A DNA stretch of 64,000 nt from Pseudoscleropodium purum (lineage: Eukaryota; Streptophyta; Bryopsida; Hypnales; Brachytheciaceae), in the NCBI GenBank assembly GCA_963969395.1, contig OZ017795.1, positions 20,689,063 to 20,753,062 of the forward strand. The letters run 5' to 3'. Positions 20,747-33,671 of the stretch are shown piece by piece. The notes beneath the pieces were generated by a model, which was given only the letters and a program-made list of their open reading frames with translations, searched no databases and was not told the DNA's origin. The position numbers and the translations under genes were made by a program. Every line of letters starts with the position of its first letter. The stretch's first letter is position 1.

Positions 20747-23013
20747 ATGACGAAGGCTAATAAGACTCGGAAGTTTGCGCAAGTGAAACGAATGCTTGCG
20801 CCGAAAGCTATCAAACAGTAAGTTGATAATGCTTGTAGTCTAATTTGATGTGGAGATTTCGATTCCTTACGAAATTGTGGTCTTTTCTTCGTGTGGAGTT
20901 TTGATGGTTCAATTTGGTTTCATGTGCAGGTACAAGGATGATGTTTTAAATCCAAACAAGAAGGATACTAGCATCGAGAAGCTACCTAGAAACGTGTATG
21001 CCTTTTACCATCGATTCTTTTTCTCGTTAGCAATCGAATTTCGGTTTTATTGCTGAAAATTGTGAGCTTGCAATTGATGGTGATTTACGATTCTTAGTTG
21101 TATATTTGATGATGCAGACCCAATACGTCCGCAGCACTTTTCTTCAAACATAACTCTGCCCTTGGACCACCGTACCAGGTTCTGGTGGATACGAATTTCA
21201 TCAACTTCTCTATCCAGAATAAGGTATGATCAAGCGTTTAGTTTGTGTTTCTTTAAAGATTTTCTGTATCTGGTTTTTGGGATGCAAAGCCGTGCATGGA
21301 GACACCTTGATGGCTAGTTTGTTCAACGACCCGAAAAGGAAACCAAGCAGTCTTTTTGGTTTTGCCCTCCAATCTGAAGCTTTCAAGACCCTTGCATATG
21401 AAACTCCCTTCAGAGTTGGTATTTGAAAATCCTCATGAAAACGTTTGGTCATTATAAACTTTCTTTGAAGATACTCATAATTCAAAAATCCTATGAAACA
21501 AAGCGAGTAGTTTGCAAAGTGGTTGTGCGGGCCAACCTGATTAGGATCTAATAAAGAAAATTCAAAAAACGGATATCCTAGGGGGTGGTCTTATTGACGT
21601 TCGGTCAATATAAATACACTGGGGTCCTCTATACTTTGAATAGGACCTCGTTGCCTTCTATACCCTGTAAACGATACACTACAGGTCCTCTATTTTTCTC
21701 CTGTCCCCTCTACTGTTTGGCGTGTTCATATCCTAATGCACTCTTCTGCGTGACTGGTGTGTAGTTGGATCTGGAGAAGGCGATGATGGACTGCTTGTAT
21801 GCGAAATGTAAGTAGCTTGCTAACGGTTAAGGTTCACTGTTCTTTGCTGAAGTTTTTTCTTGTTAGGATTATTTATTGCTGAAGAATTGGGTCCGCGGAT
21901 TCTTTGAAGTTACTTCAGCAGCGTGTTGGTTGAATGGATTATGAGAGTTTTCGGGGTTGCAGGTACACCTTGTATTACAGATTGTGTAATGGCTGAGCTA
22001 GAGAAGCTGGGTCAGAAGTATCGCGTGGCTTTAAGGTATGTGGTGAAAGTACTCGTTTCTATTGAATAACTGTTTTTTTCCACGTCTATTAGATATAAAT
22101 ATTAGATTTTTGAAGGGCAGATGTTGAGTGGAAGTTTTATCAGAACATGCATTATGAACTAAAAGGTAAATTTTATTGGTTTGCATCACAAGTTGCTGGC
22201 CCGAAACTCATGTTGCTTTTACGTCGCCCACTGTTAACTGACTAGTGAGAGATGACTCGCAGAGTTGCGAAGGATCCACGGTTTGAAACGTTGCCGTGCA
22301 CCCACAAGGGTACATATGCTGATGACTGCATTGTGGAACGCGTTACTCGAGTAAGATCAATTTTTGCGACATGATTTATTCTGTTTTTCTCTCGTATTCT
22401 TGTGTGGTGAACATGAGGTTACAATCCAGTGGTTTTGGCTTGTGATTTTGGCATTTCTTTGGCGCAGAACAAGTGCTACATTGTGGCTACATGTGATCGT
22501 GATTTGAAGCGTCGGATTCGTAAGGTGAGACCGTTTGGACCTTCATAATTTATTTTTCTGACATCACTTTGCAACTTGTGGCGACTGCATTGCTTACTTG
22601 GTTCGACGCAAGTGATGGCAACTTACAGTTCATATTTGTGCTGTTCCTCTTGCCAGTTATGCCAGGAATATGTTTTTGCAAGTTCATCTCGTCCTATTCT
22701 TATGGTTTCCATGTTGCAGATCCCTGGTGTTCCCATTATGTATATTCAACAGCATCAGTACTCTATTGAGAGATTACCTGAAGCCACAATAGGAGGAGGT
22801 AATGATCTGTTGGAGATAGTCGGTAGGCATTGGTTAATTCAAAAATAATATCGTTTGCTATAACGTAGCACGGTTCTTTGTTCGTTATAAGTCAGACTAG
22901 TCGGTACATCGACTACCCTTACAAGTCATTACTGATGCTACTAGCCTCTTTTTCCTCAAGTATCTAACTAGTCGTTAATCTGTGTTTTATACCTGGCAGC
23001 TCCACGGAAGTGA
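20747..23013 (+). CDS. FCF1: FCF1/UTP24 rRNA-processing PIN-domain protein, complete
   Basis: Nine exons (20747-20817, 20930-20995, 21118-21223, 21765-21807, 21963-22035, 22263-22350, 22468-22524, 22720-22798, 23000-23013) join in phase to 198 aa, the same length as human FCF1. The basic N-terminus [17 protein letters not shown] is followed by the PIN core: [12 protein letters not shown] (first acidic residue), the Cys/Glu block [32 protein letters not shown] (acidic pair) and [20 protein letters not shown]. The end ATIGGAPRK matches the family's GAPR(Y/F). FCF1 works in the nucleolar SSU processome, cleaving pre-18S rRNA at early sites. The telo-boxes upstream suit this housekeeping role. 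I see no defect. Confidence 0.97.
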
Positions 23014-23640
23014 AGAGCAGGAAGCTTTCTCAATTTCCATTCGGAGGGGTTTATGCTGATCCTGGAATTTCCTAGCGCATGGGTCTTTGAAGCACTGGTT
23101 GACTCTTTCAGCAATCAACCTGAAGTGCAATTATCTCGGCAACGAAGATGTAGCTCGGTCACTCCTGATCATAATTGCAGATTGTACGTAAGGAGGTGCA
23201 GTCCTGCATTTAGAGTAGAAGATGTGTCATGGTCAGTGAGTAGCGCATTCATAGCTCTTTCAGATGTCAAAGCTTGGTAACTGCTCTGTACTCTGGCTGT
23301 TGTCTGGAGTGAGACCCGCATTGATCGTTCACCTATTTTCTTGCCATTTATAGCAAATCATGCCTTGTTCTTTCTTTCTGTTTCTCTCGTTTGGAAGGGC
23401 GAAGCCAGTTCAGCAGCTGTTACAGTTATTGGTCGAATGAAATGTTGAGGACTTGAGTTATTCGAGGCTTGACAGTAATTGATGTCAAACATGTAGTGAG
23501 GTAAGCTAATATTCTATCTCCTGTGCATCAAGTCATCAACAGATCACCTGGACTCCTGGAGGATATGTAACGTATGTACTATACAGGAGGTTTTCAGGGG
23601 AATTTGATGTTGCAGATATACGAAGCAGACTAGTCGGTAC
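22893..23640. repeat. 15-bp direct repeat flanking the FCF1 3' end
   Basis: CAGACTAGTCGGTAC occurs at 22893-22907 (FCF1 intron 8) and again at 23626-23640 downstream of the gene. Each is followed by CGAC-containing text. It may be the footprint of a small duplication or insertion. Confidence 0.6.
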
Positions 23641-26600
23641 GACGACAAGTCTGTGTACATGGATGGTGTAGTAGGACTATAAAGCTCTGACACACTCTGG
23701 CAGGGCCCATGATAATGACCGTGAATGACTGTGCAAATCTGGTCAAAAGAGACAGTTGCACCTTGAGGGGTCCTCTACTCCTCTGGAATCTCTGCACCTG
23801 TGCGCGTTCTCTGCTGCAACTTTTTTCATTTCAACACTTGAATGACTTGATAACTTAAAGTAGAAGTGTAAATTATCACTTCATTCATAGCTTACTAAAG
23901 TCTGACAGCCGCTCCAGTAGAATCATCGCACTTCACTCTCACCCACCTTGTCATTACTCACTGTCGCTCTGAATGTTTGGATTGAGCTCATTTAATAGTT
24001 GTGAGATAATCTGGTGAAATTTTTTATGTGTCCTTTAAGCGGACTTTCTTGTGTTGGCGAAGGTGGCAATCGAATCCTAGGGTACATTCTCAGGAAAGGG
24101 AAATTTTTTAACTCTTAATAGTTTGAGAAACCCAATTTGGGTTGCATCATGGTTTTTCTGTGAATTTGATATACAGGTGCATGAAGTCCGTTGCGAACAA
24201 ATACACAAATGCTAATTTGTTGCCACTTCACACAACTATGGTAGCCGACCCATTTCCAACCAGGGACCCATTCCCGCCATATAGGCTACACTTTTTTGGA
24301 GAAACGCAGGAGATTAATTATGGCACAATTTACAATGCAGTCATGGCACATTACAATTGGCTGCAGTCTTTGTTTGTTTTGCAAGGAACCTATGGTTGGA
24401 AATAGGAAGGCCTATATGAAAGGAATAGGTTGAATAGAATCTTTAGCTAGAAAATTTACAGTAATTAAATTCTGAGAAATAATATTCTTGAAAAAAAATT
24501 TGTTTCTATACATAGAAAAATTCTTGCACTCAAGAAACCTATACTCTAGATATGCGGAATTGCTTAAGTGGTCAAAAATGGGTCGGCTATCATATAACAT
24601 GAATATATTTATGTGACAAGGTTACTATAGAGAGATACACCATTCATCCTCTTCAAAAATGTTATGAAGGCAAAGGATTCTTCTTGAAGCCTTCTTTTTC
24701 AATAAAGTCAAAGGAAGAGGGAGTAATTGTTAAAATTTGAAAAGAAAGATTGGCATCAAGTAATTAACCCCCTAGAGGTTTTTAACTCCATTTTCACCCA
24801 AAACACTCCAATGTTGTCATTTCTAGTATAAGTTTCAAATTTTAGAAACAGAATACAATTTTGGACACATGTTATTGTATAATCTTGTAGTAAATTGGTT
24901 TGAGAAGACATAGAAAAAATTTCAAAAATTTCCACTATGTGGATTACAAGATATCAGCTTTTCAATTGACAAAAATCCATTTTTGGCCTAGCAAAATCTA
25001 GACAGCTGCACTTCACAAAGGTTACATTTGTATGAAAAAATCTCCAAAATGGTAGTTAATCTCTGGATTCATTCTTCAAGTCAAGTTGGCTACATGCTTG
25101 AAAAAATTCAGAACATTTAGAATTGTACAACATGTAGAAAAAAATAGGAAAAAGAAAAAAATAGAGAATGATTCAAAATACTAAATTATTAAGAATTTAA
25201 TTATGGAATTGAAAAATACTAATCCCAATGGTTATAATGATGTAATGAATACTCTACATCTAAGGAATTTATTTTTTCAATAAACATTTAAAATTGAATT
25301 AAATAAAGGACTTCAAAGTATATTTTAGAATAGATATTCTATAAATGCCTACAAACAAAATTCCTCGTAACTTTCATATCATTAATTAGAATGGAATTAT
25401 TCAAATCTTTTTACATGTATATAAAGAATCTAAACCAAATTTTATTTTTATTTCTTAGGTAAAATATTTTTTAAGAATTTTTTAGGCTGCTCAAACATCA
25501 ATGAAAACTTGAATGAAATTACATATCACATAGTAAATATTTTAACCATATTGTCAAAAGTTATGAAAGTTGTTGGACCTTAAAGAAAAATCTTATCCTT
25601 GTATTGCGTGAAAATTTCAAAGAAAAGTAAATAAAAAATTCTATTTGTAATGAACTACCCAAAACATTAGAAGAAATTTGAGGGCTCAAAAAGCCTAATT
25701 CGGGCCTATTCCCTCGCAACAAAGAGAACGACCCATTGTCAAAATTTTAAACAAAATTAATCTTCAAATACAAAAAAAAAAAAAAAAAAAGTTGAAAAAA
25801 ATGGAAGGGGACAATGATGTGGTAGGGTGTCGGCCACATCAACTGTCCAGTTCCCGTAATTCCCAGCACTGCACCAATCTTCTTCCCAACTTAATAACTC
25901 ACAAGCTTTTCAAGCCCTTAAACTTCTTTTAATGTCGCTATGTTGTTCCAAAAAACACAATTTGGTCCTTTAGGGGTAAAGGAGCATGTTGTATAAATGA
26001 ATCTAAAAATGTGCAATAAAACTTTGAATAGGGTTTTACACCACTTATTGTCACCAATTTAATGAATGTGTAACTACTTTTTATTCACGCTAGAAATTCA
26101 AAGACACTTAACTACCATGGCTAAATGATAATAGACTAAAAAAATGAAGTTATATTGTTGATTTTCATAATCAATTTGACAATACCATAAGAACTCATAC
26201 AACATTTAAGATATTTGACAATTAGTGTCAATGATAATAAATAATTTTTTTGATGTACCCCAACAATGCATTTTGTTGTACTAAGCAAATATTAGTCCCT
26301 TCATAGCATAGCTATTTGTTTACTAGGTTTGGAACGAAAAAAAGGAACCTATGTAAGATCAAATATTGCATCTTAAATAAAAAAGAGGAAGTTTGAGTAA
26401 GTGGACATTATTCAATAAGTGAACTTGTACTATTGTATGTTTGTTTTATTAAAGATAGATTTTTCATAACATGGTTCTTTGTTTTGATCAACAATAAATG
26501 TGAGAAGGATATGTATTTTTTTAATGTTTGTCCAAACTAGCTCAAACAATATTAAAGATACATTCACACCAATAAAGCATATCTAAACTTTGAGAGGGAC

Positions 26601-27540
26601 CCCTTCTAAAATGTATGATGGAGATTGTAGAGGAGTGTACCCAAATTGTTTAATTTTGACCCAATAATCTTTAAGTGGTTATTTTATCCCTAACAAAGAT
26701 GAAGATATTCAACTTTATGTGGATGTATACATTAGCATTCAAAGCTAGTGAAGCATAAATCTTTTGAACAATGTTGAAACACTTTAAAGTATAAGCTCAA
26801 AGTAAGAATCATTCTAATTATGAATCAAAGAAGTGTAGCCACCTCATTTATTTGAAGTTTCATTTTTCTAAATTTCTTGACTTTTTATTAATCCCTAAGA
26901 GAGATGGCATCTAGTATTTAAATCATGAGTGTTTATAAGAGTTGATTGGAGGAGCTACATGAAACAAATGAAGTACATCCAATTATATTGAAAAACATGC
27001 AATTTTTTTTCAAACAATGTAACTACCATGGTCAATTTGTACTTAGTGATTGTTGCAATGTTGTGAATGAGTTTATGAAGGGATGGAGAAGAAATAAAAA
27101 CTTACAAAAATGAAAGATTTGATATCTAGATTCTACTCATATAATAATTTAGTTTGCCAAAATCATTCAAAATCTACATCTACCTCAAAACCTTAACTCT
27201 TAGAGTTTAATTAACCCTTTACATATTAAGAATTAATGATTTCAAGTTGCTAACTTTAATTGATTATATTGTAAAAAGTATAATCTAAGTGAATTTTTTA
27301 TTTATTATATCATTAGCTTGAATGAAAAAATTGTATGTATTGGTTTAAATTATAAAATTTTTAAAAAATAAAAAAATTCATATAAATTCTTCAAAATTGT
27401 TAAAAAAACATGAAACCCAATTTGAGCTTCTTAGTTATAAAAGGGTTGAGTAAAAATGGGACGCACCAAGCTTCATTGAGAATGTATGGTACTCTTTAAA
27501 AAAAATCTCCCTAGATGTGACATCACCACCAATTCTCAAC
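23014..27540. other. FCF1 3' region, then AT-rich intergenic DNA
   Basis: 23014 to about 23800 is probably FCF1 3' UTR and flank; an open frame at 23053-23280 is in that UTR and has no family signal. A second frame at 24172-24405, after a possible acceptor, is unrecognised. From 24.4 kb the DNA is AT-rich without coding signal. A run of 19 A lies at 25772-25790. TTAACCCCCTAGAGG at 24764 resembles an end of the TTAA-flanked element, but no partner end was found. Confidence 0.45.
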
Positions 27541-27682
27541 TTGACATGATGAGTTAGTTGGGCAACCCATGTTTACCCCCAAATCACTCAACCGCTAATG
27601 TCCCACCCCATTCAATACCAGCCGTAACGCTCCAAACCCCACAACCCCACCACGCCCGCCCCTCATGCGGGAACCTCCCTCC

Positions 27683-27883
27683 CGACCCCGCCACGCGTCC
27701 AGCCTTAGAGTCCAACGTGGCACCCCCGGGTTCTCGCCAATCACCGATCGTCGGCTTCACCCCAAACACCGCAAGAGCCTGTAACTCAACTCCCCGACCG
27801 ACCCGGTCCCGCCACGCGACCCCACCTATAATCCTATGTGGACACCCCAGGGTCCCCGCCAATCCCTGATCGTCTTCTCCACT
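27683..27883. repeat. Duplicated GC-rich ~80-bp unit upstream of MAP65 copy A
   Basis: Units at about 27683-27762 and 27799-27883 share CCCGCCACGCG, a GTGG.CACCCC block, CGCCAATC and GATCGTC followed by a TTC-rich end. The abrupt GC rise at about 27.5 kb marks the promoter and leader of the gene starting at 28534. Confidence 0.65.
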
Positions 27884-28282
27884 CTGCACTTCCCCAATGC
27901 CACCAGTAGCTCCCGATCACTCTCTGCAGCAATTGCTGATTGTTTTGCAGGCAGTGAAGCGTTGTGGCAGTGCGTCGGTCACTGCGCGCAGAGCTGCTCC
28001 CCTCTGCAAATCTCCTCTACTGCACCAAAAATTGTCAGACAACACGTTTATGATTGCTGCCACACTTGCCCTCTCGCTCTGCGCTTGCTTGCTTGCTTGT
28101 GCCCTCTCTACTGTATCTAGCTCCCACTTGGTCCAGCACTCCAGCTCACTCCTCGAGAGCCGTTTCCTAAGTGAAGTTAAGTTACTTCTCGGGCATTGGT
28201 CTTTCTCTCGGGTGCTTACGCTGTTCACGGGAGACACGCTCTGGCGCATGGTTTAGTTCTCTCGGAAACTGTGCATGAGCAG

Positions 28283-28509
28283 GTATGTTGGAATCAGTCT
28301 TCATTTCGCATTGTTGCGCGCTGTAGGTTGTTGATCTTTAAGTGTGCTTGGACGGGCATTCTTCGCAACGGGGAACAGGTGCTTACGATGATACTGTTTT
28401 AGCGTCATTGTTGTTCTTGCGTTTCTTGTGTTAAGAAAGGCAACGTAGTTAATGTTATTCTAATCTGCTCGATCTTGGACCCCCTCTTTTTGTGTTATTT
28501 GTTGTACAG
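28283..28509 (+). other. Probable 5' UTR intron of MAP65 copy A
   Basis: The donor is GAGCAG/GTATG and the acceptor TTGTACAG, 24 nt before the start codon. A leader intron is also seen in copy B (42170-42539), which supports this reading. Confidence 0.5.
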
Positions 28510-28533
28510 GCGAGTGGTGTTGAGGCGGGCACG

Positions 28534-31500
28534 ATGGTGCAGAAGCAGCAGCTGGTGACGACGGAGGGCGGGGGGGACACGAGTTGCGGCTCTCTTCTGC
28601 GTGAGCTTCAGGTGTTTGCGCGCGGGTTAAGTTTTCAATTTATCGTTGGCAATTGTTTTGTGTTTTAGTTTGTTATGTCCTTGTGATTGTTGTAGGAGGC
28701 TTGCTCTGTGGGATGTGTGTGACTGGAATGGTGTTCCGGGCATGTCGTGCAGCATATATGGGACGAAGTGGGGGAGAGCGACGTGGAGCGCGACAAGATG
28801 CTGCTGCAACTGGAGCAGGAGTGTTTGGAGGTTTACCGTCGCAAAGTAGATGCCGCTAGTCTGACCCGTTCTCGTTTGCATCAAGCTCTGGCTAGTGCCG
28901 AGGCGGAATTCTCTGCATTGTTTTCGGCGCTGGGAGAACCGGCTCTCAGCCAACGTGTAAGTCAATCGATCACTTGCTTGCCCCTTCGATCGAACTTTAC
29001 TACACGAAGTAGTGGTTGCAACACATCATCATTTACTTTGCAATGGTTTTGTAGCGGTTCCGTACTTTGCCTTCATTTCGCGCTCTACTGCGAACCATTG
29101 CAAAAGTTCTGCAAATTGTTGCAATAGTCTCGGGCCCCGAATCAATGCATATCTATGCCTACATTGCTGCGAATACTATTGCAATCTCAAATATAATAGC
29201 TGCATACGCATTGAACTATGCTGTACAGAACCATTGTAAAATTGTTAATAGATTTCTGGCGGTCACTGCGAATCCGTTGCAAAAACTACTGCAACCTCAG
29301 CCTTCGATCTGTACTAGTGTTCCCTTTTGCTCACCTCCAGCTACCTTCAGAGATATATGAGTTTTTGTTAACTTGAGACCATTGTTGATCGAAAGAGAAC
29401 CGCCTTTCGAATGCTTTGAATGAATAGCCGGTTTGTCAACAGTTGGTTTGGTAGCATGACATTTTCCTTCTTTGATGAGTAGTGCATGTTTCAGGAGAGA
29501 TATTCCAATACATAGTGTTTGTATAAGCGTTAGAGTTATGAAATAGCGTATCAAACGCTTATTCTTAGGAAACAGTGGCATCAATCTTCAGAGTGGCGAT
29601 TATGCGTTTACCGACATGTTCGAAGTGGTAAATATTGTAATTTGGAAATTTTCAACTAAGAATGGCATTCGCCGGGGTGTATGTGACAACAGGAGAAGAG
29701 GACTGGTACGCTGAAGGAGCAGGTGGCTGGTATCGGACCCCAGTTGGAAGAGCTGCGTCGAAGAAAAGAAAGCCGGGCTCAGCAGTTTTTGGAGGTGAAG
29801 ACGGAGATTGCGAAGATTCGTGAGGAAATTGCAGGCAACTATGGCGATGTGCATGTCCCTGAAGAGAAGGATTTGACGCTCCGGCGTTTGGATGAGTATC
29901 ACGGTCAGCTGGCCACGTTTCAAACAGAGAAGGTACGCGCTTGTGAATGATATAGTCTGGGATTAAATTAGAACAGAAGTTGCTGGTTTCTATGAAGCTG
30001 AAGTTTGCATTAGTTTGCACACACTGTGTGCCTAATTTGAACCGTTGGGTTTGCATATGGAGATAAGTGGAGTAGTCAATATCTTTCGTGTTGCAATGCA
30101 AGAATCGGAATTAGCCTTAAAATTTTAGGACGAAGAAGCCATGTTTGACTTCATGCTTATTGAAGCAGTTTTGACGAGTTCATACAGGGATTTTGTTTGT
30201 TTCAGAAATTAGTAGTTCTAACCAACAGATGCAATGTTCTTCATTTAGTCTAGTATTTTGTAAGAATTCCCGATTTGAATTGTGCTTTTCACGTTAAGAC
30301 CATTGAAAATGGTCGTTTCTAATCACTAGTCCTTGGTCCTCGAAGGACTAAGATTCTGACTCGCTGAAGACCTGGAATTGTGTTGCTGGCAGAGCGAGCG
30401 TTTGCGAAAAGTGCTTGATTACGTGAACTTGTTGAATCAACTATGCTCCGTCATGGGCATGGACTTCTTGAAAAGAGTCACAGAAGTGCATCCTAGCTTG
30501 GATGACTCCAAAGAGCTTCCCCAAAGTATTAGCAATGAAACGCTTGATCGACTCGCAAAGACAATTCATTCCCTGCAAGGAGAAAAGAAAAAGAGAGTGT
30601 TGAAGGTATAATCCATACGTCTGCATTTGCGTCACAAAAGTGAGCATAGTGTTGGATCCATCGGCTCTTTGGTTATTGTTGATGTAGTGTTTAGGGTTCA
30701 TCTGAAATCAACCTCTTCTCAGGCACAATTGATTCTTATGTTTCATCTTTTCGTTCCCAGATGGCCCAAAGTGACCTTTTCCATACTTATAGTGGTGTTG
30801 TGATAAGTCATTTATAAAGCTTCTAAAGCTTCAAATAAGGTACCAAAATTTACTAATAGAAATACATATGATGCCCTACATTTTTGAACGACATACGTTT
30901 TGAAGTTTTGTATTCGCTTGAATTCCTATTATCAGCTGAGGCACTAGGGGGATTATTGCCTCCTCATTTTCGATGCTAGGTTTGACGACTGCGAGCTTCT
31001 CTCTCTTGCAGATTAAAGAACTTGGTACATCAATGTTGGAGTTGTGGAGCATCATGGACACGCCTGCTCAGGAGCAGCAAGTGTTTCAACACATCACGTG
31101 CCTCATTCCAACGAGTGAAGACGAAATAGTGGGACAGAGTTGTCTTTCAGTAGAAACTATTGAGCAGGTCCGTTCGTCATTTAGCCTCCGCGCCTTGATG
31201 CAATATCCTGAACTAATTCCGACTGCATCACAGTCTCTGCATCGATAAATTTGAAGAGCCACTTCTGTATTTCAGGATTAGTTTGAAGTCCAGCAGTATC
31301 AGTTTGTTGTAGGTCTGATACTTGGCAGAAAATTGGGCAAGGTTTCTAAGACTGGGTCTATTTGTATTTCAGGCGCAAGTTGAGGTAGAAAGATTAAGTG
31401 TGCTGAAGATTACCAAAATGAAAGAGCTTGTTCTGAAGAAACGACTGGAGCTTGATGAAGTGTGCAAAAGTGCCCACTTGGAGCCGGATGGGAATTTAGC

Positions 31501-33671
31501 TGTCGACAAGCTCATTGCTGTAATAGATTCAGGTATTCAATGGTATTTAGTAGTTCCGTGGAATATGTACGAACTCTCATCGTTTTTGTCAGGTGTCTGT
31601 TTCTAGTGTGTTACCTGCTGACAAGGACAACTTTATTGGGCGCTCAGGGAGGGTGGACCCAGCCGAACTCCTTGCAAATCTTGACGAAGCGATTGGTAAA
31701 GCTAAGGAAGAGGTAGCCAGCAGGAAGGATATCATGACTCTAATGGAGAAGTGGATGTCAGCATGTGAGGAGGAGGGATGGCTTGAGGACTACAACAAGG
31801 TACATATCTTCTTTTTGTATTGGATTCATCGGAGTACTTCACGCAATTATAGGTCGAGGATACTGAAACCGTTAGGCATGATACCTGCTACCAACATCAA
31901 CTCATCAATTCTTAGGCTCGACTTTAGGAAGCGTTGTAAGCATGACTTCGCTATATATTCATGGTCACCGATTTTTGATTGGAAATGGGGTTGCCTCCTG
32001 TCACCTCCAACCTCCGAAGTCGAAATTGCATGAGAAATTCATACATAGAGTTAAGAATAAATAGGCTTGTCTCTTGCACTCGAGTGATCTCACCACAGTT
32101 CTAAGCATCTCCCAATGAAAACACTCCTTCATATATTAGAAAAATAAAATCATTACAAATGGTACCCTCTATCGTACAAGCTTCCTTTGTCTGCTACAAC
32201 TTTGAAGGCTAATTGTTTGCTCCATCGGTTTCAGGACGAGAATAGATTTGCTACCAAAGGTGCTCACTTGAACCTGAAACGAGCTGAGAAAGCCCGTGCA
32301 GCCATCGTCAAACTTCCTGGTATAGTTCTGACATTTTCTCTCGGGTAGCATGACATCAACTTCCCAAATCCTCTGCACAGGTCGAACAACAAGCTTAAAA
32401 TTTGAACTCGTATCATGTGCAAGTTGGGGTGCGATAACGAACTTTATAGAATCCATTTCATTTATTATACCTATTGATATATTTGAGTTAACAAGTGTCC
32501 AAGCCACATAAGAGCAATGCAAGCGTAACCATTACATGCTCAATCTTGATACTTGTCCTATTGTAATGTCGTAATTGATGTAAACGAGGTAAAATACAGT
32601 TTTTGCACCAATCAATGTGTAGGATTTTGTGACAAATCAAGCTTGTTACTTCGACTCGTGTAAGCTAAAGTGACTCTATGGTAAGCTGAGTTCTAATCAG
32701 CTGGATTGTGTTGAATGCCTTTATACAGCAATGGTGGAGTCCCTGACACAAAGGACGAAAGTCTGGGAGGATGAACGGGGCGTCCCCTTCATGTTCGATG
32801 GGGTACGCCTTACCAATCCATATTCCAGCTGTTGTTCCTGATGATGCCCAAACACTAGAATTCTCGGATCTCACTCTGCATGACAATCATGGCAGGTGCG
32901 GTTACTAGCTATGCTGAATGAATACAAGACTCTGAGGGAAGAGAAAGAGGAGGAGAAGCGTCGACTCAGGGTACGGATTCTCCAATGCCCTCTTTGCTTT
33001 GTGGAAACGATCCTTGCATCACAGACGCCCCTCCTCACTGTCTACCAATTGTTTCAGTGGTACTCCAAGTAATGATACTGCTGTAATACCGTTTTAGTAC
33101 CTTCACAGCGTGTTTGAAAAGTTCTTTAAAATACTGAAAAGGCAGAAGAACAGCACTAAAACTTCCATTTCAGTATTAAACTATGAAGTATTTAAGGCTA
33201 ACAAAAACAGTCGATAATTAGGGAGGAGAGGATTTTTCATTTGAGTCTAAACAGAGTTCGTCTCATCAACTTGTCACTAACATTGAGCTGCTGCAGGACC
33301 ACAAGAAAGTGCGCGAGCAAATGATCACTGAAAAGGAGACTCTATTTGGGTCAAGGCCTAGTCCTGCCAAGGGACCTCTTAGTGCCAAGAAAGGCGAAAG
33401 GGGCCCTCGGATCAGCAACGTTGGAGGAGCGAATGGACACACGCCAGCAGCCAGTCGGAGGTTGTCGCTGGGCAGTAATGCCATCATGCAGCCTGCAGCA
33501 ACTCCAACGCCAGAATTGTCTCGGAATGGAAGCCTCAATTCACGAGCCAACGGGAAAGCCGTGAAAAGTGAAGGACCCAGCGCTGCGGTTGCAACTCCAG
33601 CCACGGTTGAGAAGGAGATCACAAGCACTGAGGGTGCATCGGCTCCTACAGCTCCTGAGCCCCAGCAATAG
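28534..33671 (+). CDS. MAP65: MAP65 family microtubule-bundling protein, copy A
   Basis: Eleven coding exons (28534-28611, 28753-28956, 29693-29932, 30393-30605, 31012-31167, 31373-31532, 31648-31799, 32235-32319, 32729-32802, 32896-32970, 33297-33671) join in phase to 603 aa. The start is MVQKQQLV, and [13 protein letters not shown] is the conserved family opening. Coiled-coil rich spectrin-like parts follow ([32 protein letters not shown]). The microtubule-binding core is [51 protein letters not shown] basic Ser/Pro tail follows ([21 protein letters not shown]) and ends APEPQQ. MAP65/PRC1/Ase1 proteins cross-link antiparallel microtubules in spindle, phragmoplast and cortical arrays. Compared with copy B it has one extra intron (31533-31647) and lacks the final exon with the family's SFEERR-type end. 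Introns are 106-736 nt. Confidence 0.95.

Noticed and set aside
24172..24405. 78-codon open stretch after a possible acceptor as an exon
   Set aside because: No partner exon and no recognisable family; left as unassigned intergenic sequence.
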